Below, piece by piece: positions 8,834 to 18,091 of a DNA stretch of 64,000 bases. The notes below the pieces were generated by a model. The model was given only the letters and a program-made list of their open reading frames with translations. It was not told the origin of the DNA and made no database searches. Made by a program: the position numbers and the translations under genes. The DNA is from Belnapia arida. GTDB taxonomy: Bacteria > Pseudomonadota > Alphaproteobacteria > Acetobacterales > Acetobacteraceae. The first letter of the stretch is position 1. Each line of letters begins with the position of its first letter. The stretch covers positions 1 through 64,000 of the forward strand of contig NZ_JAETWB010000024.1 of NCBI RefSeq assembly GCF_016773205.1, read 5' to 3'.

Positions 8834-9762
8834 ACTGGATCAGCGAGTGGGCGCTGCCCAAGATCAAGACGCTGTTCGGCGCGCCGCGGGAGGTGCCGGA
8901 CAACCTCTGGCACAAGTGCCCGGCCTGCGAGCAGATGATCTTCCACCGCGACCTCGAGCGGAACCTGCATGTCTGCACCCATTGCGGGCACCACCTGCGT
9001 GTCGGCGCGCGGACGCGGATGGACTACACGCTGGATGCCGGCTGGGCGCGGATCGAGCTGCCGAAGGCGCCGCAGGACCCGCTGCGGTTCCGCGACCAGC
9101 GGCGCTATGTCGAGCGGCTGCGCGAGGCGCAGGTGAAGGTGGGGCAGGAGGATGCCGTCGTCGTCGCGCATGGGGCGATCGAGGGCAACCGCGTCGTCGC
9201 CGCGGCCTTCGAGTTCAGCTTCCTCGGCGGGTCGATGGGCGCCGGCGTGGGCGAGGCGCTGGTGACGGCGGCGCGGCTGGCGGTGCTGCAGGATGCGCCG
9301 CTGATCGTCTTCACCGCCTCGGGGGGCGCACGGATGCAGGAGGGCGCGATCAGCCTGATGCAGATGCCGCGCACCGTCATCGCCACGCGCATGGTGAAGG
9401 AGGCGGGGCTGCCCTTCATCGTCGTGCTCTGCGACCCGACGACGGGTGGCGTCACCGCCAGCTTCGCCATGCTGGGCGACATCCAGATCGCCGAGCCGGG
9501 CGCGATGATCGGCTTCGCCGGGGCGCGGGTGATCGAGCAGACCGTCAGGGAGAAGCTGCCGGAGGGGTTCCAGCGGGCGGAGTACCTGCTGCAGCACGGC
9601 ATCCTCGACATGGTGGTGCCGCGGGGCGAGATGCGGGCGACGCTGGCGCGGCTGATCGGCCTGCTGCGGCTGCCGGAGCAGGTGGCGGCGCCCGTCGGCG
9701 CAACGGGTGAGGTCGAGGCATTGGCGCTGCCGGCGCCGGAAGGGCCGGCAGTTCCCGCGTGA
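8830..9762 (+). CDS. accD: Acetyl-CoA carboxylase carboxyltransferase subunit beta
   Basis: With AccA it transfers carboxyl from biotin-BCCP to acetyl-CoA, the first step of fatty acid synthesis. The 310-residue protein begins with a four-Cys zinc ribbon (CPAC near residue 34 and CTHCG near residue 54), followed by the crotonase-fold core with [21 protein letters not shown] and [11 protein letters not shown]. The placement trpA-accD-folC is common in alphaproteobacteria. It starts in the trpA stop codon. Confidence 0.97.
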   Translation: MNWISEWALPKIKTLFGAPREVPDNLWHKCPACEQMIFHRDLERNLHVCTHCGHHLRVGARTRMDYTLDAGWARIELPKAPQDPLRFRDQRRYVERLREAQVKVGQEDAVVVAHGAIEGNRVVAAAFEFSFLGGSMGAGVGEALVTAARLAVLQDAPLIVFTASGGARMQEGAISLMQMPRTVIATRMVKEAGLPFIVVLCDPTTGGVTASFAMLGDIQIAEPGAMIGFAGARVIEQTVREKLPEGFQRAEYLLQHGILDMVVPRGEMRATLARLIGLLRLPEQVAAPVGATGEVEALALPAPEGPAVPA

Positions 9763-9772
9763 GCCAAGGGGC

Positions 9773-11047
9773 ATGAGCCGGAGCGAGGCCATCCTGGAGC
9801 GGCTGCATGCGCTGCATCCGGTGGCGATCGACCTGAGCCTCGGGCGGCTGGAAGGGCTGCTCCGGAAGCTTGGGCATCCGGAGCGGCACCTGCCGCCGGT
9901 GGTGCATGTCGCCGGGACGAACGGCAAGGGCTCGACCTGCGCCTTCCTGCGCGCCATCGGCGAGGCGGCGGGGCAGCGGGTGCATGTCTTCACCTCGCCG
10001 CATCTGGTGCGGTTCCATGAGCGGATCCGGCTGGCGGGCGAGCTGGTGGGGGAGGAGGCGCTCGGGGCGGCGCTGGAGGAGATCGAGGCGGTGAATGCGG
10101 GGGCGGCGATCACCGTCTTCGAGGTCATCACCGCCGTCGCCTTCCTGCTGTTCAGCCGGGTGCCGGCCGACCTGCTGGTGCTGGAGGTGGGGCTCGGCGG
10201 GCGGTTCGACGCGACCAACGTGATCCCGCCGCCGGCGGTGGCGGCGATCACCTCCATCTCCATGGACCACATGGAGTTCCTCGGCGACCGGCTGGAGCGG
10301 ATCGCCTTCGAGAAGGCGGGGATCATCAAGCCGCGCGTGCCCTGCGTGACGGGGGCGCAGGAGCCTGCGGCGCTCGGGGTGCTGGAGCGCGTCGCGGCGG
10401 AGGCGGGGGCGCCGCTGCTGGCGCGCGGGCGGGGCTGGAGCGTCGGGCGGCGCGAGGGCGGGCTGCGCTACGCGGACGCGGCGGGGGTGGTGGAGCTGCC
10501 GCCGCCGGGGCTGCTCGGGGCGCATCAGGCGGACAACGCGGGGATCGCCGTCGCGGCGCTCCGGGCCTGGGGGCCGGGCTGGCTGAGCGAAGCGGCGCTG
10601 GCGGCGGGCATCGCCGGGGCTGAGTGGCCGGGGCGGATGCAGAGGCTCGGCGGGCGGCTGGCGGGCATGCTGCCGGAAGGCTGGGAGCTCTGGCTGGATG
10701 GCGGGCACAATGCGGGGGGTGGGCTGGCCATCGCCGGGCAGGCCAGGGAATGGGGCGACCGGCCGCTGCATCTCCTCGTCGGGATGAAGGGGACGAAGGT
10801 GGTCGAGGACTTCCTGCGGCCGCTGGTGCCGTTGGCCGACAGCCTCTGGGCGGTGGCGGAGCCGGGGCAGCACCTGGCGACGCCGGTGGAGCGCATCGTC
10901 GCCGCGAGCGGGGGCGTGGCGCGGCCGGGGCCGACGGTGGAGGCCGCGCTCCGGGCCCTGCCGAGGGAGGGGCCGCCGGCGCGGGTGCTGGTGTGCGGGA
11001 GCCTCTATCTGGCGGGCGAGGTGCTGAAGCTGGATGGCAGCCCGTAG
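9773..11047 (+). CDS. folC: Folylpolyglutamate / dihydrofolate synthase
   Basis: Mur-ligase-like ATP enzyme that adds glutamate to dihydropteroate and folates; 424 residues. The P-loop is VAGTNGKGSTCAFL, followed by TSPHLVRFHERI, the VGLGGRFDATN motif and the C-terminal-domain LDGGHNAGG. ATG 9773 lies 10 bases after accD. Its last 43 bases overlap the 3' end of the convergent amidohydrolase gene. Confidence 0.95.
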   Translation: MSRSEAILERLHALHPVAIDLSLGRLEGLLRKLGHPERHLPPVVHVAGTNGKGSTCAFLRAIGEAAGQRVHVFTSPHLVRFHERIRLAGELVGEEALGAALEEIEAVNAGAAITVFEVITAVAFLLFSRVPADLLVLEVGLGGRFDATNVIPPPAVAAITSISMDHMEFLGDRLERIAFEKAGIIKPRVPCVTGAQEPAALGVLERVAAEAGAPLLARGRGWSVGRREGGLRYADAAGVVELPPPGLLGAHQADNAGIAVAALRAWGPGWLSEAALAAGIAGAEWPGRMQRLGGRLAGMLPEGWELWLDGGHNAGGGLAIAGQAREWGDRPLHLLVGMKGTKVVEDFLRPLVPLADSLWAVAEPGQHLATPVERIVAASGGVARPGPTVEAALRALPREGPPARVLVCGSLYLAGEVLKLDGSP

Positions 11048-12054
11048 GTCCGCGCGGCGGTGCCGTGGAACAGCGCCGCCTTCTCCTCGGCGCTCGCGCC
11101 CGAGGCGAGGCGCTTGAAAGCGTTCCAGAGGACGGGGTAGCTGCACATGCCCTTGTCCACCGGGAAATTGCTCTCGAACATGCAGCGTGCGGGGCCGAAG
11201 GCCTCGATGCAGGTCTCGATATAGGGCCGCCAGGCCTCGGCCAGGGCGGCGGAGCCGGGCGGGCGCCCGGCGAGGTGGAAGTCGAAGCCGTTCACCTGCA
11301 TCGCCAGGCCGCCCAGCTTCACCGCCATGTTGGGGAGCGCGGCCAGCGCCCGGACCTGCTCGCGCCAGGCGGGGAAGACCTCGGCGCGGCGGCCGGCGAA
11401 GGGGCCCACGCCGAGCGGGCCGCCGCAATGGTCGAGGATGATGGCAAGCTCCGGCACGGCGCGGGCGAGGGCGAGCACCAGCGGCAGCTGGGTGTGGTAG
11501 GCCCAGACATCGAGGGTGAGGCCGGCGCGGGCGACCTGACGGGCCCCCGCGGCGAAGCCCGGGTGTTCGAGCGGGCCGGGCGGGGGCGTCACCAGGTTGG
11601 TGCGGATCTCGGGCGAGGGATGCCAGGCGGTGCGGTTGCGGATGCCGCGGAAGAGCGGGCCGGCGATCGCCCGGTGCGCCTCCAGCAGGGGAGCGACGCG
11701 GTCGCCGAGCGTCAGGTCCACCATGCCGATGATGCCGGCGCAGGCATGGGTTCCGCCATGGCGGCCGCTGGCGCGGGTGACGAACGCCGTCTCGCCGAGG
11801 GGGCGTTCCGCCTCCGGGCCCTCGGCGCGGTACATGGCGCCGCACTGGACGAAGACCGTCGCTTCGATCCGGTGGCCGCTGGCCGTGTCGCGCAGCAGGT
11901 CCGGCAGCAGGTAGCGCTCGCCGGGATGGTCCCAGAGGTGGTGGTGCGGGTCGATGATCGGCAGGTTCGGGTCGAGGATCGCCTCCCCGGTGAGGGCGAG
12001 CCAGTCCTCGCGCACCGCGACCTGGCGGGACGGGGTGAGGAGCGCGGCGCTCAC
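11005..12054 (-). CDS. Amidohydrolase family 2 protein (TIM-barrel, ACMSD-like)
   Basis: Metal-dependent hydrolase or decarboxylase of 349 residues in the amidohydrolase_2 family. It shows IIDPHHHLWDHPG (metal ligands HxH), a barrel His in AYHTQL, ILDHCGGPLG and the terminal Asp in FESNFPVDKG. The GTG start overlaps the stop of the acyl-CoA dehydrogenase upstream (GTGA), making it the third gene of a three-gene operon. Such proteins act on lactones, aromatic acids or gallate-type compounds; the substrate cannot be read here. The 3' end overlaps folC antisense. Confidence 0.85.
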   Translation of the reverse strand: MSAALLTPSRQVAVREDWLALTGEAILDPNLPIIDPHHHLWDHPGERYLLPDLLRDTASGHRIEATVFVQCGAMYRAEGPEAERPLGETAFVTRASGRHGGTHACAGIIGMVDLTLGDRVAPLLEAHRAIAGPLFRGIRNRTAWHPSPEIRTNLVTPPPGPLEHPGFAAGARQVARAGLTLDVWAYHTQLPLVLALARAVPELAIILDHCGGPLGVGPFAGRRAEVFPAWREQVRALAALPNMAVKLGGLAMQVNGFDFHLAGRPPGSAALAEAWRPYIETCIEAFGPARCMFESNFPVDKGMCSYPVLWNAFKRLASGASAEEKAALFHGTAARTYGLPSSFSTSPAR

Positions 12055-13178
12055 TCCACCTGATCCGCCAGCCGGTCGAGGTGGTGGGCGGTGTCGCCGA
12101 AGAGGTGCTCGATCACCATCACGCGGCGGAAGAAGTGGCCGACGGCGTATTCGTCCGTCATGCCAATGCCGCCATGGAGCTGGACGGCGTTCTGCGAGAC
12201 GAAGCGGCCGGCCTGGCCGACGCCGACCCTGGCCATGGCGATGCTGCGGGCGCGCTCCTCCGCATCCGGCGCATCGACCGACATGGCGGCGAGCATGGCC
12301 ATGGAGCGGCCCTGCTCGAGCGCGATCATCATCTCCGCCGAACGGTGCTGGAGCGCCTGGTTGTCGCCGATCGGGCGGCCGAATTGCTGGCGGGTCTTCA
12401 GGTAGTCGAGCGTCATCGCCTGCATGGCCTCCATGGCGCCGATGGTCTCGGCGGCGGTGGCGGCGATGCCGGCCTCGATGACGCGCTCGATCACCGGGAG
12501 GGCGGCGTCGCGCTCGCCCAGCAGCTCGGCCGGGACGCCGGTGAGCGAGAGCTCGGCGGCGCGGGTGCCGTCGCGCAGCGCGTAGCCGCGCCGGGCGAGG
12601 CCGGACGCCTCGGCATCGACGAGGAAGAGGGAGATCCCTGCCGCCTCGTCGCGGCTGCCGGCGGTGCGGGCGCTGACCACCAGCCGGTCGGCGCAATCGC
12701 CGTGCAGGACGACGCTCTTCGCGCCGTCGAGCCGCCAGCCTCCGCCGTCCTGGCGCGCGGTCGTCAGCACGTCGGGCAGGTCGTAGCGGGATTGCCGCTC
12801 GCCATGGGCGAAGGCGAGCTTCAGCGTGCCGTCGGCCAGCGCCGGCAGCAGCTCGTCGCGCTGGGCGGCGCTGCCGGCGAGGCGGAGCGCGGTGCCGCCG
12901 AGCACGATGCTGGCGAGATAGGGCTCCAGCACCAGGTGGCGGCCGAAGGCCTGCATCAGCAGCATGACGTCGACCGGGCCGCCGCCGAAGCCGCCATATT
13001 CCTCCGGGATGGGCAGGCCGAGCAGGCCGAGCTCGGCGTATTGCGACCAGAGCCGCTCGCTCCAGCCCAGCGGCGCCTTCAGCAGGGACTTGCGCTGCTC
13101 GAAGCCGTACTGGTCGGCGAGCAGGCGGGCGACGCTGTCGGTCAGCAGGCGCTGATCCTCGGTGAGGTCGAAGTCCAT
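12051..13178 (-). CDS. Acyl-CoA dehydrogenase family protein (second of pair)
   Basis: Flavoprotein of 375 residues with the acyl-CoA dehydrogenase fold: an N-terminal helical domain (MDFDLTEDQRLLTDSVARLL), a middle beta domain and a C-terminal helical domain with TRQQFGRPIGDNQALQHR and QLHGGIGMTDEYAVGHFFRR. The usual YAPGSD-type FAD loop is weak, and such pairs often include one less-conserved member, so this may work with the adjacent homologue as a heteromer. Its start overlaps the upstream dehydrogenase stop by one base. Confidence 0.88.
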   Translation of the reverse strand: MDFDLTEDQRLLTDSVARLLADQYGFEQRKSLLKAPLGWSERLWSQYAELGLLGLPIPEEYGGFGGGPVDVMLLMQAFGRHLVLEPYLASIVLGGTALRLAGSAAQRDELLPALADGTLKLAFAHGERQSRYDLPDVLTTARQDGGGWRLDGAKSVVLHGDCADRLVVSARTAGSRDEAAGISLFLVDAEASGLARRGYALRDGTRAAELSLTGVPAELLGERDAALPVIERVIEAGIAATAAETIGAMEAMQAMTLDYLKTRQQFGRPIGDNQALQHRSAEMMIALEQGRSMAMLAAMSVDAPDAEERARSIAMARVGVGQAGRFVSQNAVQLHGGIGMTDEYAVGHFFRRVMVIEHLFGDTAHHLDRLADQVE

Positions 13179-14383
13179 CAGAGCCCCAGCACGGCTTTGT
13201 TGAGGATGTTCTTCTGGATCTCGTTGGTGCCGCCATAGATCGAGGCGGCCCGCAGCATGAGATAGGCCGGCGCCATGGCCGGGGCCCAGTCGGGGATGGG
13301 CGCGGGTTCGTTGGCCAGCGCCGCCAGCTCCTGCTGCCAGGCGGGCATGGCGAGCGGGCCGCCGACATCCATCACCAGCTCGGAGCTGGCCTGGAGCAGC
13401 TCCGTCCCCTTCACCTTCAGGACGGAGGAGAGCGGGTCGGGCGTCTTGCCGCCCGACTTGGCGAAGGCGGAGACGACGCGGAGCTGGGTGATCTCCAGCG
13501 CCTTCATGTCGACCTCCAGCTGCGCCACGCGGGTGCGGAAGGCGCGGTCCTCGATCAGCGGGCGGCCGCGGGTGCGGACCTCGCGCGCCACCTCCTTGGC
13601 GCGGCGCACCGCGGCCTTGCTGGTGCCGAGCCGGGCGATGCCGGTGCGCTCGTTCCCCAACAGGTACTTGGCCACCGACCAGCCCTTATTCTCCTCGCCG
13701 ACCAGGTTCTCCGCCGGCACCCGCACATCGGTGAAGAAGACCTCGTTCAGGTGGTGGCTGCCGTCGATGGAGATGATCGGCCGCACCTCGATCCCCGGCG
13801 TGCGGAGGTCGATCAGCAGGAAGGAGATGCCCTCCTGCCGCTTGGCGGCCTTGGGGTCGGTGCGGACCAGGCAGAAGCACCAGTCGGCATTGTGCGCGGT
13901 CGAGGTCCAGATCTTCTGGCCGTTGACGACGTAGTGGTCGCCGTCGCGCACCGCCGCCGTGCGCAGGCTGGCGAGGTCGGAGCCGGCACCGGGCTCGGAG
14001 AAGCCCTGGCACCACCAGTCGTCGAGGTTGGCGGCGCGGGGCAGGAAGTGGCGCTTCTGCGTCTCGGTGCCGAACTCGACCAGCACCGGGCCGAGCATGG
14101 TGATGTTGAAGGAGAGCAGTTCCGGCGCCGGGGCCTGCAGGTTCTCCTCGAGGAAGATCATGCGCTGGATGGCGGTCCAGCCCGGCCCGCCCCATTCCGT
14201 CGGCCAGGAGAAGGCGGCCCAGCCGCGGGCATTCAGGATGCGCTGCCAGGTGATGGTGTCCTGCTTGGTCGGCTTATGGCCGAGGCGCATGCGCTCGCGG
14301 ATGTCGGCGGGAAGATTGGCGCGGATGAAGGCGCGAACCTCCTCGCGGAAGGCAACCTCCTCCGGCGTGAATCGCAGATCCAT
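13178..14383 (-). CDS. Acyl-CoA dehydrogenase family protein (first of pair)
   Basis: FAD-dependent dehydrogenase of 401 residues, head of the three-gene unit. Visible motifs are QGFSEPGAGSDLASLRT (FAD/substrate loop), WTSTAHNADWCFCLVRT, NERTGIARLG and the C-terminal YGGTNEIQKNILNKAVLGL typical of this branch. It should oxidise an acyl-CoA thioester, passing electrons to ETF. The substrate chain is unknown. A 70-base gap separates it from hisA upstream on the same strand, so it probably has its own promoter or is read through from the his genes. Confidence 0.92.
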   Translation of the reverse strand: MDLRFTPEEVAFREEVRAFIRANLPADIRERMRLGHKPTKQDTITWQRILNARGWAAFSWPTEWGGPGWTAIQRMIFLEENLQAPAPELLSFNITMLGPVLVEFGTETQKRHFLPRAANLDDWWCQGFSEPGAGSDLASLRTAAVRDGDHYVVNGQKIWTSTAHNADWCFCLVRTDPKAAKRQEGISFLLIDLRTPGIEVRPIISIDGSHHLNEVFFTDVRVPAENLVGEENKGWSVAKYLLGNERTGIARLGTSKAAVRRAKEVAREVRTRGRPLIEDRAFRTRVAQLEVDMKALEITQLRVVSAFAKSGGKTPDPLSSVLKVKGTELLQASSELVMDVGGPLAMPAWQQELAALANEPAPIPDWAPAMAPAYLMLRAASIYGGTNEIQKNILNKAVLGL

Positions 14384-14453
14384 GGCCCGTCACTCCCGTT
14401 GGTCTTTGGGAGCAGACTGGCGCCTCCGGCGGGCGGGGGCAAGCGGGCGGCGG

Positions 14454-15203
14454 CTACCCCTTGCTCGGGCCACCCTCCGCCAGCGCCAGGGCCTTGGCCG
14501 GGTCGATGCGGCCGTCATAGAGGGCGCGGCCGATGATGACGCCCTCGATGCCCTCGGCCGCGACGGCGGTGAGGGAGGCGAGGTCGTTCAGCGAGGCAAC
14601 GCCGCCGGAGGCGATGACGGGGAGGCGGACGGCCCGCGCCAGGGCGAGCGTCGCCTCGAGGTTGACGCCGCCGAGCATCCCGTCACGGTCGATATCGGTG
14701 TAGATGATGGCCGCCGCCCCGGCATCCTCGAAGCGGAGCGCCAGTTCCTGCGCCGGCATGGTGCTGATGTCGGCCCAGCCCTCGGTCGCCACCATGCCGC
14801 CGCGCGCGTCGATGCCGACGGCGATGTGGCCGGGCCAGGCACGGCAGGCGGCGAGGGCGAAATGCGGGTCCTTCAGCGCCGCCGAGCCGAGGATGATGCG
14901 CTTCACCCCCTGGTCCAGCCAGGCCTCGACCGTGTTCATGCTACGGATGCCACCGCCGAGCTGCACCGGCAGGCCGGGGGTGGCGGCGAGGATCGATTGC
15001 ACGGCCGCGGCATTGGCCGGGCGGCCGGCGAAGGCGCCGTCAAGGTCGACCACGTGCAGCCAGCGGAAGCCGGCGGCGGCGAAGACCCGGGCCTGGGCGG
15101 CCGGGTCGGCGGAATAGACCGTCGCCTCGCGCATGTCGCCGCGTTTGAGGCGGACCACCTGGCCGGCCTTGAGGTCGATGGCGGGATAGAGGGTGAGGCC
15201 CAT
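14454..15203 (-). CDS. hisA: ProFAR isomerase HisA
   Basis: Histidine synthesis: Amadori isomerisation of ProFAR to PRFAR. The (beta-alpha)8 barrel of 249 residues shows [19 protein letters not shown] with the catalytic Asp, [15 protein letters not shown], the second catalytic Asp in [12 protein letters not shown] and the phosphate loops ASGGVASL and IIGRALYDG. It follows a GNAT gene by three bases. The usual hisF and hisE do not follow; acyl-CoA dehydrogenases do. Confidence 0.96.
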   Translation of the reverse strand: MGLTLYPAIDLKAGQVVRLKRGDMREATVYSADPAAQARVFAAAGFRWLHVVDLDGAFAGRPANAAAVQSILAATPGLPVQLGGGIRSMNTVEAWLDQGVKRIILGSAALKDPHFALAACRAWPGHIAVGIDARGGMVATEGWADISTMPAQELALRFEDAGAAAIIYTDIDRDGMLGGVNLEATLALARAVRLPVIASGGVASLNDLASLTAVAAEGIEGVIIGRALYDGRIDPAKALALAEGGPSKG

Positions 15204-15206
15204 CGG

Positions 15207-15773
15207 TTATGGCACCATGTGTTCCGTGCGGCGGCCGCGGCCGGGCTCCAGCAGCTTGTAGTAGTATTGCCCAGCGACCGTCTGGCCACGCACCCTGGCA
15301 TAGACCGGGTGGCTGCCCCAAAGCACGTAGCCGAGCGCCTGGAACAGGGCGATGGCGGTGAGCTGCGTCTCCCGCACGTCGAGGTTGAGAACGCGGTGGC
15401 CGAGTGCCGCTGCGCGTTCCTCGACCTTCCGGATCAGCAGCCGTGCCAGGCCGTGGCCGCGGCCATAGGGCGCGATATAGGCGTGGGTGAGCTGTGCGGC
15501 GAAGGCCTGGGCCTCGTTGTTGCGGTGCGGGCGGACGAGCTGGGCGCTGCCGACCACCATGCCGTCGAGACGCGCCACGAACAGCTCCCGCTCCGGCACG
15601 AGGAGGACGCCGCGGAAATGCCGCTCCAGCGCGGCACGGCCCTGCGGCTCGACCCAGCCGAAGCCGCCACCCTCGATGATGGCGGCGTCCGTCGCCTCGC
15701 AGAGTTCGGCGATGTCGTGGTCGTCGAGCTCGGTGACCCGGTCCACGCGCAAATCGGCGATGGTCCCGCTCAT
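15207..15773 (-). CDS. GNAT family N-acetyltransferase
   Basis: Acetyl-CoA-dependent acetyltransferase of 188 residues. The GNAT core spans about residues 60-155: ELFVARLDGMVVGSAQLVRP, then YIAPYGRGHGLARLLIRKVEE (a loose Q/RxxGxG/A acetyl-CoA loop) and LDVRETQLTAIALFQALGYV. The substrate is unknown. It sits between hisH and hisA, overlapping the hisH stop by four bases and ending three bases before hisA, so it is co-translated with histidine genes without being a known histidine enzyme. Confidence 0.88.
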   Translation of the reverse strand: MSGTIADLRVDRVTELDDHDIAELCEATDAAIIEGGGFGWVEPQGRAALERHFRGVLLVPERELFVARLDGMVVGSAQLVRPHRNNEAQAFAAQLTHAYIAPYGRGHGLARLLIRKVEERAAALGHRVLNLDVRETQLTAIALFQALGYVLWGSHPVYARVRGQTVAGQYYYKLLEPGRGRRTEHMVP

Positions 15774-16423
15774 GGTTCCCACCGGAGGAAGTTGGCCAGG
15801 ATGCGCAGGCCGACGGTCGCGCTCTTCTCCACGTGGAATTGCGTGCCTGCGACATTGCCGCGGGCGACGATGGCGACGACCGGGCCGCCATACTCCGTGG
15901 TGGCGGCGACCTCGTCCTGCTCGGCGCCGCGCAGGGCGTAGGAATGGACGAAATAGGCATGCTCGCCGGGGCGGACGCCGTCCAGCAGCGGGTGCCCGCC
16001 GGGGGTGAAGGCGAGGGTGTTCCAGCCCATCTGCGGCAGGGGAAGGGGCGTGCCGTCGGGACCCCTGGGGGCCATCGGCGCCATTTCGCCGGCGATCCAG
16101 CCGAGGCCGGGGGTCACGCCATGCTCCAGGCCGCGCTCCACCAGGATCTGCATGCCGACGCAGATGCCGAGCAGGGGCACGCCCTGGCCGCGGACGCGGT
16201 CCTCCAGCACCTCCACCATGCCGGGGAGGGCTTCGAGGCCCCGCATGCAGGCGGCGAAGGCGCCCTGGCCGGGAAGGATGAGGCGGTCGGCCGCCGCGGC
16301 CTCCGCGGCGTCGCGGGTGATGGCGGCCTCCACCACCGTGCCGGCCATCCCGGCGGCACGGTCGAGGGCGCGGAGCACGGAGGCGAGATTGCCGGAGCCG
16401 GGGTCGATGACGGCGACCTTCAT
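15770..16423 (-). CDS. hisH: Imidazole glycerol phosphate synthase glutaminase subunit HisH
   Basis: Class I glutamine amidotransferase of 217 residues that supplies ammonia to HisF. The nucleophile Cys is in LLGICVGMQILVE, the catalytic His and Glu in GTQFHVEKS, and GSGNLASV is near the N-terminus. It begins in the stop of the DUF2628 gene. Its obligate partner HisF is not in this window, so the subunits of this synthase are encoded apart here. Confidence 0.96.
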   Translation of the reverse strand: MKVAVIDPGSGNLASVLRALDRAAGMAGTVVEAAITRDAAEAAAADRLILPGQGAFAACMRGLEALPGMVEVLEDRVRGQGVPLLGICVGMQILVERGLEHGVTPGLGWIAGEMAPMAPRGPDGTPLPLPQMGWNTLAFTPGGHPLLDGVRPGEHAYFVHSYALRGAEQDEVAATTEYGGPVVAIVARGNVAGTQFHVEKSATVGLRILANFLRWEP

Positions 16424-16797
16424 GCCCTGGCCTCCAGCGCACGGAGGAGGGCGAGGTCGGCATCGCTTCCGGCGACCGGGCCGGCCTCGCGCCAGCCGCG
16501 GCGGGCCAGCGCCGCGCGGCGCAGGTCCTCCGCCTGGAAACCGAGCAGCAGGTGGAGGGCGAGGCCGAGCGGCGCTCGGGCCCAGTCCGGGGCGAGGGCG
16601 AGGAGGAAAGCCATGGCGGCGAGGTAGACCACCGATTCCAGCCAGAGGCGGTACGCCAGCAGCCACGGCAAGCCGAAGAGGAAGGCGAGCCAGGCGAAGC
16701 GTTCCGGTACCAGGGCGGGCAGCCGGGCCTCCGGCGTCGCGGCCCGGCCTTTGGGAGCCGGACCCTCCGGGGGAAGGTGGACAGTCCAGATGCGCAT
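16420..16797 (-). CDS. DUF2628 domain membrane protein
   Basis: Small protein of 125 residues beginning [10 protein letters not shown], matching DUF2628, with two or three hydrophobic helices between about residues 35 and 95 (FAWLAFLFGLPWLLAY, YLAAMAFLLALAP, LGLALHLLLGFQAEDL). Probably an inner-membrane protein. In alphaproteobacteria this gene is regularly placed between hisB and hisH, but no histidine-pathway role is proven. It overlaps both neighbours by 1-4 bases. Confidence 0.85.
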   Translation of the reverse strand: MRIWTVHLPPEGPAPKGRAATPEARLPALVPERFAWLAFLFGLPWLLAYRLWLESVVYLAAMAFLLALAPDWARAPLGLALHLLLGFQAEDLRRAALARRGWREAGPVAGSDADLALLRALEARA

Positions 16798-17399
16798 CAG
16801 GCCTCCAGCACTCCCTTGGTGGAGGGGATGGCGTCCGGCGAGCGCAGGTCGGTCTCGACGGCCATCCGCAGCGACCGGGCCAGCGCCTTGAAGCAGGCCT
16901 CTGCGACATGGTGCGCGTTGGTACCGGCCTTCAAGGTGACATGCAGGGTGATGCCGGCGTTGAAGGCGAGGGCGCGGAAGAATTCCTCGAACAATTCCGT
17001 GTCCATCTCCCCGATCTTGTCGCGGGGGAAGGGCACGCTCCAGGCGAGGAAGGGGCGGCCGGAGATGTCCACCGCGGCCTCGGCCAGGGCTTCGTCCATC
17101 GGCAGCAGGGCCTGGCCGTAGCGGCGGATGCCGCGCTTGTCGCCGAGCGCCTGGCGGAGCGCCTGGCCGATGACGATGCCGACATCCTCGGTCGTGTGGT
17201 GGAAGTCGATATGCAAGTCGCCCTTGGCCTCCACCTCGAGGTCGAACAGCGCATGCCGGCCGAGGGCGGTCAGCATGTGGTCGAGGAAGCCGATGCCCGT
17301 CTCGGCCCGGACCTGGCCGGTGCCGTCCAGCGCGAGGCGGACGGTGATGGCGGTCTCGGCCGTGCTGCGGGTGATGACGGCGGTGCGGGGGGCGGTCAT
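16797..17399 (-). CDS. hisB: Imidazoleglycerol-phosphate dehydratase
   Basis: Manganese enzyme that dehydrates IGP in histidine synthesis. The 200-residue monofunctional form has [15 protein letters not shown], the double-His metal site [11 protein letters not shown] and the second site [18 protein letters not shown] 17399 gives the usual length; ATG 17411 would add MPAP. It is the first gene of the his row and is divergent from hslV with 115 bases between, which must hold both promoters. No classical boxes are obvious there. Confidence 0.96.
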   Translation of the reverse strand: MTAPRTAVITRSTAETAITVRLALDGTGQVRAETGIGFLDHMLTALGRHALFDLEVEAKGDLHIDFHHTTEDVGIVIGQALRQALGDKRGIRRYGQALLPMDEALAEAAVDISGRPFLAWSVPFPRDKIGEMDTELFEEFFRALAFNAGITLHVTLKAGTNAHHVAEACFKALARSLRMAVETDLRSPDAIPSTKGVLEA

Positions 17400-17514
17400 G
17401 GGCGCGGGCATAGCGGATGCGCGGCTGGGGGGAAATGGGGAGGATGGGGTTCGCCGCCCTGCCATCCGGCGGGGGTAGTTGCCCCGGGCGCGGCAAAGGG
17501 CCACATCGGCGGTT

Positions 17515-18090
17515 ATGTCGAACCATTCTCCCCATGCCGCGCCCGACCTCGTCGGCTGGCACGGCACCACCATCCTCTCGGTCCGCAAGGGCGGGCTCGT
17601 CGCCATGGCGGGCGACGGGCAGGTCTCGCTCGGGCAGACCGTCGTCAAGGGCAATGCGCGGAAGGTCCGGCGGATCGCCGGCGGGCGCGTGCTGGCGGGC
17701 TTCGCCGGCGCCACGGCGGATGCCTTCACCCTGCTGGAGCGGCTGGAGGCGAAGCTGGAGCGCTTCCCCGACCAGCTGGAGCGCGCCTGCGTAGAGCTTG
17801 CCAAGGACTGGCGGAGCGACCGCTACCTGCGCCGGCTGGAGGCCTTGCTCTCGGTCGCCGACGCCAAGCGGAGCCTGCTGCTGACCGGGCAGGGCGATGT
17901 GCTGGAGCCGGAGGATGCCGTGATCGGCATCGGCTCGGGCGGCAATTTCGCCCTCGCCGCGGCCCGCGCCCTGCTGCCGGTCGAGGGGCTCTCGGCCGAG
18001 GACATCGTGCGCCGGGCGATGACGATCGCCGGCGATATCTGCGTCTACACCAACGGCAACATCGTCGTCGAAACCCTGGAAGCGGCCTGA
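17515..18090 (+). CDS. hslV: ATP-dependent protease proteolytic subunit HslV
   Basis: Proteasome-like Thr protease of 191 residues that forms the core of the HslVU complex. The nucleophile is Thr18 in [12 protein letters not shown], so a 17-residue leader must be removed; alphaproteobacterial HslV proteins commonly carry such a leader. Other motifs are [20 protein letters not shown] and [12 protein letters not shown]-type sequence near residue 143. hslU follows one base after the stop. Confidence 0.95.
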   Translation: MSNHSPHAAPDLVGWHGTTILSVRKGGLVAMAGDGQVSLGQTVVKGNARKVRRIAGGRVLAGFAGATADAFTLLERLEAKLERFPDQLERACVELAKDWRSDRYLRRLEALLSVADAKRSLLLTGQGDVLEPEDAVIGIGSGGNFALAAARALLPVEGLSAEDIVRRAMTIAGDICVYTNGNIVVETLEAA

Positions 18091-18091
18091 G

